Positions 25,923 through 34,322 of a stretch of DNA of 64,000 nt are shown here, in pieces. Position 1 is the first letter of the stretch. Each line of letters begins with the position of its first letter. Origin of the DNA: Opacimonas immobilis (lineage in GTDB: Bacteria > Pseudomonadota > Gammaproteobacteria > Enterobacterales > Alteromonadaceae); contig NZ_CP182485.1 of the NCBI RefSeq assembly GCF_048282545.1, positions 1,116,001 to 1,180,000 on the forward strand. Reading direction: 5' to 3'. The translations under genes were made by a program, and so were the position numbers. Below the pieces are notes generated by a model, which was not told the origin of the DNA, searched no databases, and saw only the letters and a list, made by a program, of their open reading frames with translations.

Positions 25923-28073
25923 TTGGTTTCAGTTCGCAGTGTGCATCGAGCGCAACGTCCCCCATTTGATGAATGGCTATCTCAACTAGATGTTGCGGTT
26001 GGGACCAAACGCAAACTACGCGAAATCGTTAATCACCCAGAAAACCTTCTTATTGGCCAAGAAATGGTTGAGATATTGGCCGAGTTGAATATGGATGATG
26101 TCACATTGATGGCAGCTATGGTTTTTCCTTATTGTGAAATGCACAAGTTAGACGAGGTTGCAATCAGTCAGACCTTCTCTGTTGACATTGCTAATTTAAT
26201 CAGCGGTGTGCGTAAGATGGACGCAATCAAAATCTTGCAAACAAAGCATCAACGCAATGAAGCACAAGTCGATAATGTTCGCAAGATGCTTCTGGCAATG
26301 GTTGAAGATGTACGTGCAGTCGTGATCAAAATGGCAGAGCGTATTTGCACCTTGCAACGAGTTAAAAACGAGGACGAAGAAACGCGAGTGATGGTAGCAC
26401 GTGAGTGTTCCACGGTGTACGCTCCGCTTGCTAACCGTTTGGGGATCGGTCAGCTCAAATGGGAATTAGAAGATTTGGCGTTTCGTTATTTGCATCCGCA
26501 AAAATACATGCAAATAGCGTCTTGGTTAGATGAAAAGCGCTCAGAGAGAACCCAATACATCGATGATTTTGTTGCAGCTTTGGAAGATGAATTAGCAGCG
26601 CAAAACATACAAGCTTATGTCTATGGTCGGCCAAAACACATTTTTTCAATCCACAAAAAAATGCACAAAAAGGGTCTCTCATTTGAGCAATTATTTGATA
26701 TCAGGGCGGTGCGAGTCATTGCGCAAACGCTCCCAGATTGTTACGCCGCATTAGGTACAGTTCATGCCAAATGGCATCACCTTGTTAATGAATTTGACGA
26801 TTATATTGCAACGCCCAAAGCCAATGGCTATCAGTCTATTCATACCGTCATTCGAGGTCCGGAACAACGCACTATCGAAATTCAGATCCGTACTCAACAA
26901 ATGCACGATGATGCAGAACTTGGGGTGGCAGCGCATTGGAAATATAAAGAAGACCACAAAGGCAAAACCACCGCTGCAGAGGCTCGCATTACTTGGTTGC
27001 GCAAAATTCTTGCATGGCAAGAAGAGGTTGCTGAGTCCGGAGATTTGGTCGAAGAATTGCGTTCACAAGTGTTTGATGACCGAGTCTATGTGTTTACGCC
27101 CAACGGTGATGTCATTGATTTACCGGTTGGTTCTACGCCGCTTGATTTTGCCTATTATATTCACTCAAATGTCGGTCATCGTTGTATTGGTGCCAAAGTG
27201 GATGGACGCATTGTGCCCTTTACGTACAAGTTACAAAGTGGTGACCAAGTCGAAATTCTCACTGGCAAACAGCTAAACCCGTCACGCGATTGGTTACACC
27301 CTGGATTGGGCTATGTTTTTTCGTCTCGTGCCCGTGCCAAGATCCATACGTTTTTTAAAAAGCTGGATCGCGATGATCACCTCTCTGCCGGTAAAGAATT
27401 GCTCGAACGGGAGTTAGCCAAACTCCATTTTACAATAAAAGATATTCCATCTGATTTATCGCGATTTAATGTCCATCAGCTAGAGGACTTGTTTGTTGCA
27501 GTGGGTGCCGGCGATCTGCGAGTGATGTCAGTTGTACATTACATAGAGCAGTTGCACAAACCTGAGGTTGAAATAGAGCCTGTTGCACCTAAGCCCACGC
27601 CACAAAAACCGCGTAAAACCGACGGTCATATTGAAGTGGAAGGTGTAGGAAATCTGATGAGTAGTATCGCAAACTGCTGTCAGCCATTACCTGGGGAACC
27701 TATTTCTGGGTATATTACGCAAGGGCGAGGTGTCAGTGTGCACAAGCAAGATTGTGAGCAGTTAGCACACCTGTTAACTCAGCATCCCGAACGCGAAATA
27801 GAAGTCAACTGGAGTGGTGGGCAAGCGCATGGTTTACAAGCGAAAATCGCCTTAAAATGTTCAGACCGTACTGGATTGATGCGAGATATAATGACCCAGA
27901 CGAGTAACGATAAAGTACCGGTTTTGGGTATCAACAGTATCAGTGACACGCAAACGGGCACATGTCAAATCGATTTGGTGGTTGAAGTGAGTCACCTCAA
28001 TAGCCTCAATATTCTGCTAAAGCGGTTACGTAAAATCAAAGGTGTTATCGACGCCTTCAAATATGAGCACTAA
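25923..28073 (+). CDS. relA: GTP pyrophosphokinase RelA
   Basis: Ribosome-associated (p)ppGpp synthetase of the stringent response. The 716-residue product has a degenerate HD domain (no HD pair in the region around residues 50-150). The synthetase domain contains HIFSIHKKMHKKGLSFEQL and EFDDYIATPKANGYQS; EFDD is the ExDD motif of monofunctional RelA. TGS (VYVFTPNGDVIDLP), a zinc-finger-like region (SSIANCCQPLPGE) and a C-terminal ACT domain follow. Translation most likely starts at TTG (25923): MVSVRSVH matches enteric RelA, and AAGGAG sits six bases upstream. A weak TCTCT/AGAGA hairpin with Ts lies upstream near 25841-25860. Confidence 0.95.
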   Translation: MVSVRSVHRAQRPPFDEWLSQLDVAVGTKRKLREIVNHPENLLIGQEMVEILAELNMDDVTLMAAMVFPYCEMHKLDEVAISQTFSVDIANLISGVRKMDAIKILQTKHQRNEAQVDNVRKMLLAMVEDVRAVVIKMAERICTLQRVKNEDEETRVMVARECSTVYAPLANRLGIGQLKWELEDLAFRYLHPQKYMQIASWLDEKRSERTQYIDDFVAALEDELAAQNIQAYVYGRPKHIFSIHKKMHKKGLSFEQLFDIRAVRVIAQTLPDCYAALGTVHAKWHHLVNEFDDYIATPKANGYQSIHTVIRGPEQRTIEIQIRTQQMHDDAELGVAAHWKYKEDHKGKTTAAEARITWLRKILAWQEEVAESGDLVEELRSQVFDDRVYVFTPNGDVIDLPVGSTPLDFAYYIHSNVGHRCIGAKVDGRIVPFTYKLQSGDQVEILTGKQLNPSRDWLHPGLGYVFSSRARAKIHTFFKKLDRDDHLSAGKELLERELAKLHFTIKDIPSDLSRFNVHQLEDLFVAVGAGDLRVMSVVHYIEQLHKPEVEIEPVAPKPTPQKPRKTDGHIEVEGVGNLMSSIANCCQPLPGEPISGYITQGRGVSVHKQDCEQLAHLLTQHPEREIEVNWSGGQAHGLQAKIALKCSDRTGLMRDIMTQTSNDKVPVLGINSISDTQTGTCQIDLVVEVSHLNSLNILLKRLRKIKGVIDAFKYEH

Positions 28074-28075
28074 GC

Positions 28076-28891
28076 ATGAAGTCATCAGAGCTTGCGCAGT
28101 ATGAACATCTCGTCGCCTCTGACCCTGTAGCGGGGTTAGTGGCAATCATGCGTCAATTAAGAGATCCCGATTCGGGTTGTCCATGGGACCTCAAACAAAC
28201 TTTTGCAACGATTATTCCACACACCATAGAGGAGACCTACGAAGTAGCTGAAGCTATAGCGGTTGGTGAACCTCAACACCTGTGTGAAGAACTTGGGGAT
28301 TTATTATTTCAAGTTGTATTTTACGCACAGTTAGGCGCCGAAAAAGGGTGGTTTGAATTTGCCGACATTGCACAAACGATGTGTGAAAAGCTTATTCGTC
28401 GACATCCTCATGTTTTTGGGGAACAAACCGAACTGAGCCCAGACGAAGTCAAGTCACAATGGGAGGCAATCAAAGCAAGCGAGAAAAAATCTCGACCCCA
28501 AACAGTACTCAGTAGTATTCCAAATGGAATGACCCCACTAATGAGGGCACAAAAAATCCAAAAACAATGCGCAAAAGTCGGTTTTGATTGGGCTGATATT
28601 GCTCCGGTTTATGCCAAAATTCGAGAGGAATTAGCTGAGGTAGCTGAAGCAGCAGAGCATCAATCACACGCTGAAGTGACTGAAGAAATAGGTGACTTAT
28701 TATTTGCAGTTGTGAACTTAGCTAGACACTTAGATGTGGATGCAGAAAGTGCTTTAATTGCAGCGAATCAAAAATTTACTGATCGTTTCAACGCATTAGA
28801 AAGTCAAGTTCAACAATCAGGACAGGATATAACCGCACTCTCTCTCAAGGAACTTGATGCCATTTGGGATGAAGTAAAAAAACGTCATTAA
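28076..28891 (+). CDS. mazG: Nucleoside triphosphate pyrophosphohydrolase MazG
   Basis: Hydrolyses NTPs to NMP and pyrophosphate. The 271-residue protein has the tandem-MazG architecture: a first domain with RDPDSGCPWDLKQTF, HTIEETYEVAEAI and EELGDLLFQVV, and a second with KIREELAEVAEAAEH and EEIGDLLFAVVNLARHL. The paired Glu motifs bind Mg. It starts two bases after relA. In many gammaproteobacteria pyrG and eno follow; here they do not. Confidence 0.95.
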   Translation: MKSSELAQYEHLVASDPVAGLVAIMRQLRDPDSGCPWDLKQTFATIIPHTIEETYEVAEAIAVGEPQHLCEELGDLLFQVVFYAQLGAEKGWFEFADIAQTMCEKLIRRHPHVFGEQTELSPDEVKSQWEAIKASEKKSRPQTVLSSIPNGMTPLMRAQKIQKQCAKVGFDWADIAPVYAKIREELAEVAEAAEHQSHAEVTEEIGDLLFAVVNLARHLDVDAESALIAANQKFTDRFNALESQVQQSGQDITALSLKELDAIWDEVKKRH

Positions 28892-28935
28892 GTTACATTT
28901 GGCTTAAGCCTAGTCTTTTATTACTTGTTATTTGA

Positions 28936-29139
28936 GCAGATGTTGACAGGACTCGGTCTGGGGATAATACATTAGGTCTACTAGGGACGACCGACAGTGC
29001 TATTACAGCACAGTTTGAAGTGGTAAAAGGCCCATGTCAACAAGCTAAATCCGTATTTGCTAGTGTCACCTCAGCAAGCTCTGTAATCACGCCCACAAAT
29101 AAATACAGTCGCAAAATTAAATATCCTATTGCTCAATGA
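28936..29139 (+). pseudogene. Start-less 67-codon open frame in the mazG-rplM gap; possible gene remnant
   Basis: The 471-bp gap from mazG to rplM holds an open frame of 67 codons ending at TGA 29137-29139. It reads like protein (e.g. DNTLGLLGTTDSAITAQF and KSVFASVTSASS) but has no ATG, GTG or TTG near its beginning and no SD. I do not recognise it. It may be the decayed 3' end of a gene, or chance. The rest of the gap holds the rplM promoter and leader. Confidence 0.25.
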
Positions 29140-29195
29140 AATGAACAAAGCCGTTGGTATGTATGAGTAACTCGCAAAATAAGCACATTAAATTG

Positions 29196-29223
29196 TTGAA
29201 AAATTGAGTAATCTGCGTATAAT
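29196..29223 (+). promoter_or_regulatory. Sigma70 promoter of rplM-rpsI
   Basis: TTGAAA (29196-29201) and a perfect TATAAT (29218-29223) with a 16-bp spacer, about 140 bp before rplM. Transcription would start near 29230 and give a leader of about 133 nucleotides. Confidence 0.75.
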
Positions 29224-29229
29224 CTTGCG

Positions 29230-29362
29230 CCTGCCCAGTTACAACCCATCCGTGGGAGGATGGAAGAATCAGCAAACTCGAAGGGGTTAGACGTTGATTT
29301 CACGTTGTATGCATGGTGCATACGACCGTAACTAATTATTCAATTTCGGGTGAAATGAAACA
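29230..29362 (+). promoter_or_regulatory. Structured 5' leader of rplM (putative L13 autoregulatory site)
   Basis: Two clear hairpins: CCATCC (29246-29251) with GGATGG (29258-29263), and GTATGCA (29307-29313) with TGCATAC (29317-29323), the latter extendable by two pairs. In E. coli the rplM-rpsI transcript is repressed by L13 binding to its leader, so an analogous control element is likely here. The specific fold is my inference from inspection. Confidence 0.5.
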
Positions 29363-29791
29363 ATGAAAACTTTTGTTGCAAAACCAGAGAGCGTTGAACG
29401 CGACTGGTACGTAGTAGATGCTGCGGACAAAACTCTTGGTCGCTTAGCGGCTGAAATCGCTTTGCGTTTACGTGGTAAACACAAGCCAGAATACACTCCT
29501 CACGTTGATACAGGCGATTACATCGTCGTTGTTAATGCCGAGAAGATTACTGTGACTGGTAACAAGTTCAAAGACAAAGTCTACTATGCTCACTCAGGTT
29601 ACCCTGGTGGTCTCAAAGACATTACGTTTGATAAGTTACAAGCGAAAAAACCAGAGATGGTTCTTGAAGTAGCGGTTAAAGGCATGCTACCAAAAGGTCC
29701 TCTTGGCCGTGCTATGTTCCGTAAGCTTAAAGTTTACGCAGGTAGCGAACATAAACACGCTGCGCAACAGCCACAAGTACTTGACATTTAA
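29363..29791 (+). CDS. rplM: 50S ribosomal protein L13
   Basis: Early-assembly large-subunit protein of 142 residues. Clear family features: MKTFVAKPESVERDWYVVDA start, DKTLGRLAAEIALRLRGKHK, VNAEKITVTGNKFKDKVYY and VKGMLPKGPLGR. The gene is first of the rplM-rpsI operon, 11 bp before rpsI, behind a strong promoter and a structured leader. Confidence 0.98.
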   Translation: MKTFVAKPESVERDWYVVDAADKTLGRLAAEIALRLRGKHKPEYTPHVDTGDYIVVVNAEKITVTGNKFKDKVYYAHSGYPGGLKDITFDKLQAKKPEMVLEVAVKGMLPKGPLGRAMFRKLKVYAGSEHKHAAQQPQVLDI

Positions 29792-29802
29792 GGAGCGAGA
29801 CA

Positions 29803-30195
29803 ATGGCAGATACCCAATATTACGGCACTGGTCGTCGCAAGAGCTCAACAGCTCGTGTATTCCTTCGTCCAGGTACTGGTAACATTACTGTAAACCAACG
29901 TCCTCTTGACGTGTTCTTTGGCCGTGAAACGGCTCGTATGGTTGTTCGTCAACCTTTAGAACTTGTTGAAATGACAGAGAAATTTGACCTATACATCACT
30001 GTTAAAGGCGGTGGTATTTCTGGTCAAGCTGGCGCCATCCGTCACGGCATTACTCGTGCGTTGATGGAATTTGATGAGACTTTACGTCCAAGCCTTCGTC
30101 AGGCTGGTTTCGTTACACGTGATGCACGTCGCGTTGAGCGTAAGAAAGTGGGGCTACACAAAGCACGTAAGAAGCCACAGTTCTCAAAACGTTAA
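29803..30195 (+). CDS. rpsI: 30S ribosomal protein S9
   Basis: Small-subunit protein of 130 residues whose basic C-terminal tail reaches the P-site tRNA. It reads YYGTGRRKSSTARVFL at the start and ends DARRVERKKVGLHKARKKP then QFSKR, the universally conserved tail. SD AAGGAGCGAGACA precedes the ATG. Followed by an intrinsic terminator. Confidence 0.98.
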   Translation: MADTQYYGTGRRKSSTARVFLRPGTGNITVNQRPLDVFFGRETARMVVRQPLELVEMTEKFDLYITVKGGGISGQAGAIRHGITRALMEFDETLRPSLRQAGFVTRDARRVERKKVGLHKARKKPQFSKR

Positions 30196-30213
30196 TATTT
30201 ACACGTTATTTAC

Positions 30214-30242
30214 AAATACCGCTCATAGAGCGGTATTTTTTT
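30214..30242 (+). terminator. Intrinsic terminator of rplM-rpsI
   Basis: An 11-bp perfect stem, AAATACCGCTC (30214-30224) with GAGCGGTATTT (30228-30238), has a three-base loop and continues into a T tract to 30242. It is 19 bp after the rpsI stop and separates ribosomal from respiratory genes. Confidence 0.9.
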
Positions 30243-30476
30243 GCCTTTTCTTTGCCCTAATCTATCGAATCTTAGATATTTACCTATGTTATGGGTTTCA
30301 AGATACCCTAAACCCAGCAGATATAAGATCAACGACCATTGTCTTAACCTGAATCTAAGATAAATAACGCGTTAGACTTGTAATTTTTGTGTGTTTTCTT
30401 TACCATTTTGCGCAGAATTTTTTTATGGTTGATGATCCGTTTAGTTAGCGGTGTATCCCAGTTTTGGAGAAAGTGG

Positions 30477-31097
30477 ATGAGCAATGTATCAGTAGATGCA
30501 AACAAAGCAAGCCCAGAAGCCCAGCCTGAGAATAACAACCGTCGCAAGTTTTTGACTGTTGCGACGTCGGTTATTGGTGGGGTTGGTGCAGTGGCTGCAG
30601 CAGTGCCTTTCGTCGCGTCTTGGAATCCAAGTGCAAAGGCAAAGGCTGCCGGTGCTGACGTAGAAGTTGATATCAGTGGTATCGCTCCTGGTCAGCTAAT
30701 TCGTGTCATGTGGCGTTCTAAGCCAGTTTGGGTTGTGCGTCGTACTCCTGAGTTGCTAGCTAGTTTAAGCAATCATGAAGATCAACTGCGTGATCCAAAC
30801 TCTGATGTCGAACAACAACCTGCATTTGCTAAGAATCAATATCGTTCTTTGAAAGAAGAGTATTTAGTTTTGGTTGGTATCTGTACGCATTTAGGCTGTT
30901 CACCTCAGCATTTAAGTGAAGGTGCATTTGCGCAATACGCCGAAGGTGTTTCTGAAGGCTTCTTCTGTCCTTGTCATGGTTCAAAATTTGACATGGCTGG
31001 ACGCGTTTTCCAAAACGTACCTGCTCCCTCTAATTTGGTCGTTCCGCCGTATCAATTCCTTGATGATACGACGTTACTGATCGGCTCTGAAGCATAA
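30477..31097 (+). CDS. petA: Ubiquinol-cytochrome c reductase Rieske iron-sulfur subunit
   Basis: [2Fe-2S] subunit of the cytochrome bc1 complex. The 206-residue product has a twin-arginine type N-terminus (NNNRRKFLTVATSVIGGVGA) serving as membrane anchor, and the cluster motifs CTHLGC (Cys136-Cys141) and CPCHGS (Cys164-Ser169). The start at 30477 has GGAGA six bases upstream; an in-frame upstream extension from 30387 has no SD and adds an unrelated hydrophobic stretch. First gene of petABC. The 30243-30476 gap has no clear consensus promoter. Confidence 0.95.
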   Translation: MSNVSVDANKASPEAQPENNNRRKFLTVATSVIGGVGAVAAAVPFVASWNPSAKAKAAGADVEVDISGIAPGQLIRVMWRSKPVWVVRRTPELLASLSNHEDQLRDPNSDVEQQPAFAKNQYRSLKEEYLVLVGICTHLGCSPQHLSEGAFAQYAEGVSEGFFCPCHGSKFDMAGRVFQNVPAPSNLVVPPYQFLDDTTLLIGSEA

Positions 31098-31109
31098 GGT
31101 GGTTTGATT

Positions 31110-32375
31110 ATGAACGGTTTTATGAATTGGATTGAACAGCGCATTCCCTTGGCTCGTGTCGCAAACATGCACGCGATTCAGTACCCTGCGCCAATTAACA
31201 TGAACTTCTGGTATGTATTTGGTTTCCTTTCAACGATTGTTTTGGTAAACCAAATTTTGACCGGTGTATGGTTAACTATGAATTTCGTACCGTCAGCCGA
31301 AGGCGCTTTTGCTTCAGTTGAATACATTATGCGTGAAATCGATTACGGATGGTTAATCCGTTACATGCACTCCACGGGGGCGTCCGCATTCTTCATCGTT
31401 GTTTACTTGCACATGTTCCGCGGTATGATCTACGGTTCTTACCAAAAGCCTCGCGAGCTATTGTGGGTGTTTGGTATGCTGATTTACTTAGCGCTAATGG
31501 CGGAAGCGTTCATGGGTTATGTATTACCATGGGGGCAGATGTCATACTGGGGCGCTCAGGTAATCGTCTCATTGTTTGGTGCTATTCCAGTCATTGGTCC
31601 TGATTTAGTTGTTTGGATCCAAGGTGACTATGTTATCTCTGGAGCTACGCTTAACCGATTCTTTGCTTTGCATGTTATTGCTTTACCCTTAGTCATCGTG
31701 ATTTTGGTGTTCTTACACATTATCGCGTTGCACGAAGTAGGTTCGAACAATCCTGATGGCGTTGCGATCAAGCACAAGAAAGGTTCTTTGTCAGAAGATG
31801 ACAAGACGAAATTTGAGATCCATGAATACTACACTAGCAAATACGACATTGCGGATGACGTAGTACCATTCTTCCCGCACATTGTGCTTAAAGATTTGGT
31901 CGCGTTCACAGTGTTCTTAGCTGGTTTCTGTTATGTGTTGTTCTTTGCTCCAGAAATGGGTGGTAAGTTCCTAGAACATCCTAACTTTGAAATTGCAAAC
32001 CCGTTGAAGACGCCTGAACATATCTTCCCAGTATGGTATTTCACACCGTTCTATGCAATCTTGAAAGCGGTACCAGACAAGTTATTCGGTGTACTCGCGA
32101 TGTTTGGAGCGATTGCAGCACTCTTTGCATTACCTTGGATTGACCGTGGCAACGTTCGCTCATGGCGCTATCGCAGTGGCTTACACAAGTACAACATCCT
32201 AGTGTTCGCAGTGGTATTTGTATTCTTGGGTTATTTAGGTGGAACGCCACAAGAGAACTGGAAGATTGTTGCGTCACAGATAGCAACCCTCATGTATTTC
32301 GGCTTCTTTGGCTTACTCTTTATCTACAGCAAAAACGAGAAGACTAAACCTGTTCCAGCGAGGATCCCTAAATGA
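31110..32375 (+). CDS. petB: Cytochrome b of the bc1 complex
   Basis: Membrane core subunit of 421 residues with two haem b groups and both quinone sites. Eight-plus hydrophobic segments are present. The haem-ligand histidines lie in RYMHSTGASAFFIVVYLHMF and FFALHVIALPLV...FLHIIALHE. The Qo motif appears as PEHIFPVWYFTPFYAIL. ATG 31110 is preceded by AAGGTGG at seven bases; a TTG two codons earlier is less likely. It overlaps petC by four bases. Confidence 0.97.
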   Translation: MNGFMNWIEQRIPLARVANMHAIQYPAPINMNFWYVFGFLSTIVLVNQILTGVWLTMNFVPSAEGAFASVEYIMREIDYGWLIRYMHSTGASAFFIVVYLHMFRGMIYGSYQKPRELLWVFGMLIYLALMAEAFMGYVLPWGQMSYWGAQVIVSLFGAIPVIGPDLVVWIQGDYVISGATLNRFFALHVIALPLVIVILVFLHIIALHEVGSNNPDGVAIKHKKGSLSEDDKTKFEIHEYYTSKYDIADDVVPFFPHIVLKDLVAFTVFLAGFCYVLFFAPEMGGKFLEHPNFEIANPLKTPEHIFPVWYFTPFYAILKAVPDKLFGVLAMFGAIAALFALPWIDRGNVRSWRYRSGLHKYNILVFAVVFVFLGYLGGTPQENWKIVASQIATLMYFGFFGLLFIYSKNEKTKPVPARIPK

Positions 32376-33106
32376 AAAACTTAGTTTTAGCCTTGGCACT
32401 TTTAGTGCCAAGCTTAGCCTTCGCTGCAGGTTCTTCGGTACCTCTTGATAAGGCTAATTTTGACCTAACGGATAAAGCGTCATTACAACGTGGTGCACGT
32501 ATCTTTATGAACTATTGCTTGGGTTGTCACCAGCAACAATATCAGCGTTACTCAAGAACATTTGAAGACCTAGATATTCCTGCGGATATTGGCCAAGAGT
32601 ATTTACAATTTACGGGTGAAAAAGTCACTGACTATATCACTTCGCCAATGCCACAAGAAGCTGCTGCAACATGGTTTGGTGCTCCGCCACCCGATCTAAC
32701 GTTGGTGGCACGTGTACGCGGTGCAGATTGGTTGTATACCTATTTACGCACGTTCTATGTGGACCCTTCAAAAACCTTTGGTGTAAACAACCTTGTCTTC
32801 CCTAACGTAGGTATGCCTCATGTATTAGAAGAGTTACAAGGTACACCTCGCATTTATCACGAGGAAGCTTTGGTCGATGGAGAAACCGTTAAGCGTTATG
32901 CCGGCATCAAAGCCGATGGCAATGGCGTAATGAATACTGAAGAGTATGACCAGGCAATATTAGATTTGGTTAATTACCTTGAGTACACTGGTGAGCCGAC
33001 TCGATTAGAATCTGAAGCGATTGGTCGTGGTGCATTAATCTTTGTATTGATTTTCTTCATCTTTGCGTACTTACTCAAGAAAGAATATTGGCGCGGATTA
33101 AAATAA
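32372..33106 (+). CDS. petC: Cytochrome c1 of the bc1 complex
   Basis: Haem c subunit, 244 residues. Signal peptide about 1-18 (ending AFA), haem-binding motif CLGCH (Cys49-His53), FGAPPPDLTLVARVRG and the axial methionine region NVGMPHVL. A C-terminal membrane anchor (GALIFVLIFFIFAYLLKK) keeps it in the inner membrane. ATGA overlap with petB; followed by a terminator. Confidence 0.96.
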   Translation: MKNLVLALALLVPSLAFAAGSSVPLDKANFDLTDKASLQRGARIFMNYCLGCHQQQYQRYSRTFEDLDIPADIGQEYLQFTGEKVTDYITSPMPQEAAATWFGAPPPDLTLVARVRGADWLYTYLRTFYVDPSKTFGVNNLVFPNVGMPHVLEELQGTPRIYHEEALVDGETVKRYAGIKADGNGVMNTEEYDQAILDLVNYLEYTGEPTRLESEAIGRGALIFVLIFFIFAYLLKKEYWRGLK

Positions 33107-33136
33107 CACAAACGTGTAAATTTTCTGTATAATAAC

Positions 33137-33166
33137 AAAAGGGGCAATTAGCGCCCCTTTTTTTAA
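33137..33166 (+). terminator. Intrinsic terminator of petABC
   Basis: AAAAGGGGC (33137-33145) pairs with GCCCCTTTT (33153-33161) and runs into further Ts. It lies about 30 bp after the petC stop and upstream of sspA. Confidence 0.88.
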
Positions 33167-33212
33167 TTTAGCAGTAAATGATAGCTAATGTGAGTCAACA
33201 GGAGATAGCTAA

Positions 33213-33848
33213 ATGGCAGTAGCCGTAAACAAACGTTCTATTATGACCCTTTTTTCGGATACCATTGATATCTACAGTCATCAGGCACGAATTGTGTTGG
33301 CTGAGAAAGGGGTAGGCGTTGAGATCATTTATGTGGATCCGCAAAACCTTCCAGAAGAAATGCTTGAGTACAATCAATATGGCACTTTACCTACATTAGT
33401 TGACCGTGACTTGGCTTTGTATAAGTCGCACATTATCATGGAATATTTAGATGAGCGTTTCCCGCATCCGCCATTAATGCCCGTGTATCCTGTTGCACGT
33501 GCAGAGAGTCGTTTGTTGATGCACCGTATTGAACAAGACTGGTATGTACAAGCTGGACTGATTTTCCGCGGTGAAGGTGATGTTGCAGCACTGCGTAATG
33601 AACTAAAAGAAAATCTACTAGCGCTGGCGCCTATTTTTGCGAATACCGAATATTTTATGTCTGAAGAATTCAGCTTGGTTGATTGTTACCTAGCGCCGTT
33701 GTTATGGCGTTTACCAGCATTGAATATTCAATTGACGGGCAATGGCAGCAAAGAAGTGCTGGCATACATGAAGCGCATATTTGACCGTCCATCGTTTATC
33801 GCATCGTTAACTGACCAAGAACGCGAAATTCATAAACCACTTTCATAA
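33213..33848 (+). CDS. sspA: Stringent starvation protein A
   Basis: A GST-fold protein that binds RNA polymerase and reprograms stress transcription; it is not a glutathione transferase. The 211-residue product starts MAVAVNKRSIMTLFSD and contains the hallmark DERFPHPPLMPVYPVARAES, shared almost identically with E. coli SspA. AGGAG precedes the ATG. Directly upstream of sspB as in enterics. Confidence 0.97.
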   Translation: MAVAVNKRSIMTLFSDTIDIYSHQARIVLAEKGVGVEIIYVDPQNLPEEMLEYNQYGTLPTLVDRDLALYKSHIIMEYLDERFPHPPLMPVYPVARAESRLLMHRIEQDWYVQAGLIFRGEGDVAALRNELKENLLALAPIFANTEYFMSEEFSLVDCYLAPLLWRLPALNIQLTGNGSKEVLAYMKRIFDRPSFIASLTDQEREIHKPLS

Positions 33849-33854
33849 ACCAGT

Positions 33855-34301
33855 ATGAGTGATATTTCAATGACACCGAATCAGCCCTATATGCTTAGGG
33901 CTTTTTTTGATTGGATCGTAGACAATGATCTGACGCCGCATCTAGTAGTAGACGCAACTCAGCCTTATGTTCAAGTGCCCCAGCAATATGTTCAAGAGGG
34001 TCAGATTGTGTTGAACGTCTCACCGAGCGCATGTGTGAATTTTCATTTATCAATAGAAGGCGTGAGCTTTCAAGCTCGCTTTGGTGGGCAACCGCAACAA
34101 ATCAGCTTTCCTTGTGAAGCTGTATTGGCCATATATGCAAGAGAAAATGGTGCGGGTACTGTTTTTACCCCCCCCGAACCAATGGACTCAGACATTCAAG
34201 CGGACCGTCATGAGAATGTAATCGATGACGATGAGTCTGATCCCCCACCAGAGCCACCGAAACCAGCTCGTGGTAAGCCAAATCTAAGTATTGTTAAATA
34301 G
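33855..34301 (+). CDS. sspB: ClpXP adaptor SspB
   Basis: Delivers ssrA-tagged proteins to ClpXP. The 148-residue protein has the folded substrate-binding domain (about 1-112) with PYMLRAFFDWIVDN, LTPHLVVDA, and LAIYARENGAGTVF. A flexible acidic/Pro tail ends in RGKPNLSIVK, the ClpX-docking peptide seen in the E. coli protein. It is six bases after sspA and convergent with dolP. Confidence 0.96.
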   Translation: MSDISMTPNQPYMLRAFFDWIVDNDLTPHLVVDATQPYVQVPQQYVQEGQIVLNVSPSACVNFHLSIEGVSFQARFGGQPQQISFPCEAVLAIYARENGAGTVFTPPEPMDSDIQADRHENVIDDDESDPPPEPPKPARGKPNLSIVK

Positions 34302-34322
34302 ATAAAAGCGCGTTAACTAGAG

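Noticed and set aside
29355..29366. Three-codon frame (ATG AAA CAA TGA) overlapping the rplM start
   Set aside because: The only nearby SD-like sequence is spaced for the rplM ATG, not for this one; most likely chance.
33128..33133. TATAAT between petC and its terminator
   Set aside because: No -35 at the right distance, and a start here would fall within the terminator hairpin.
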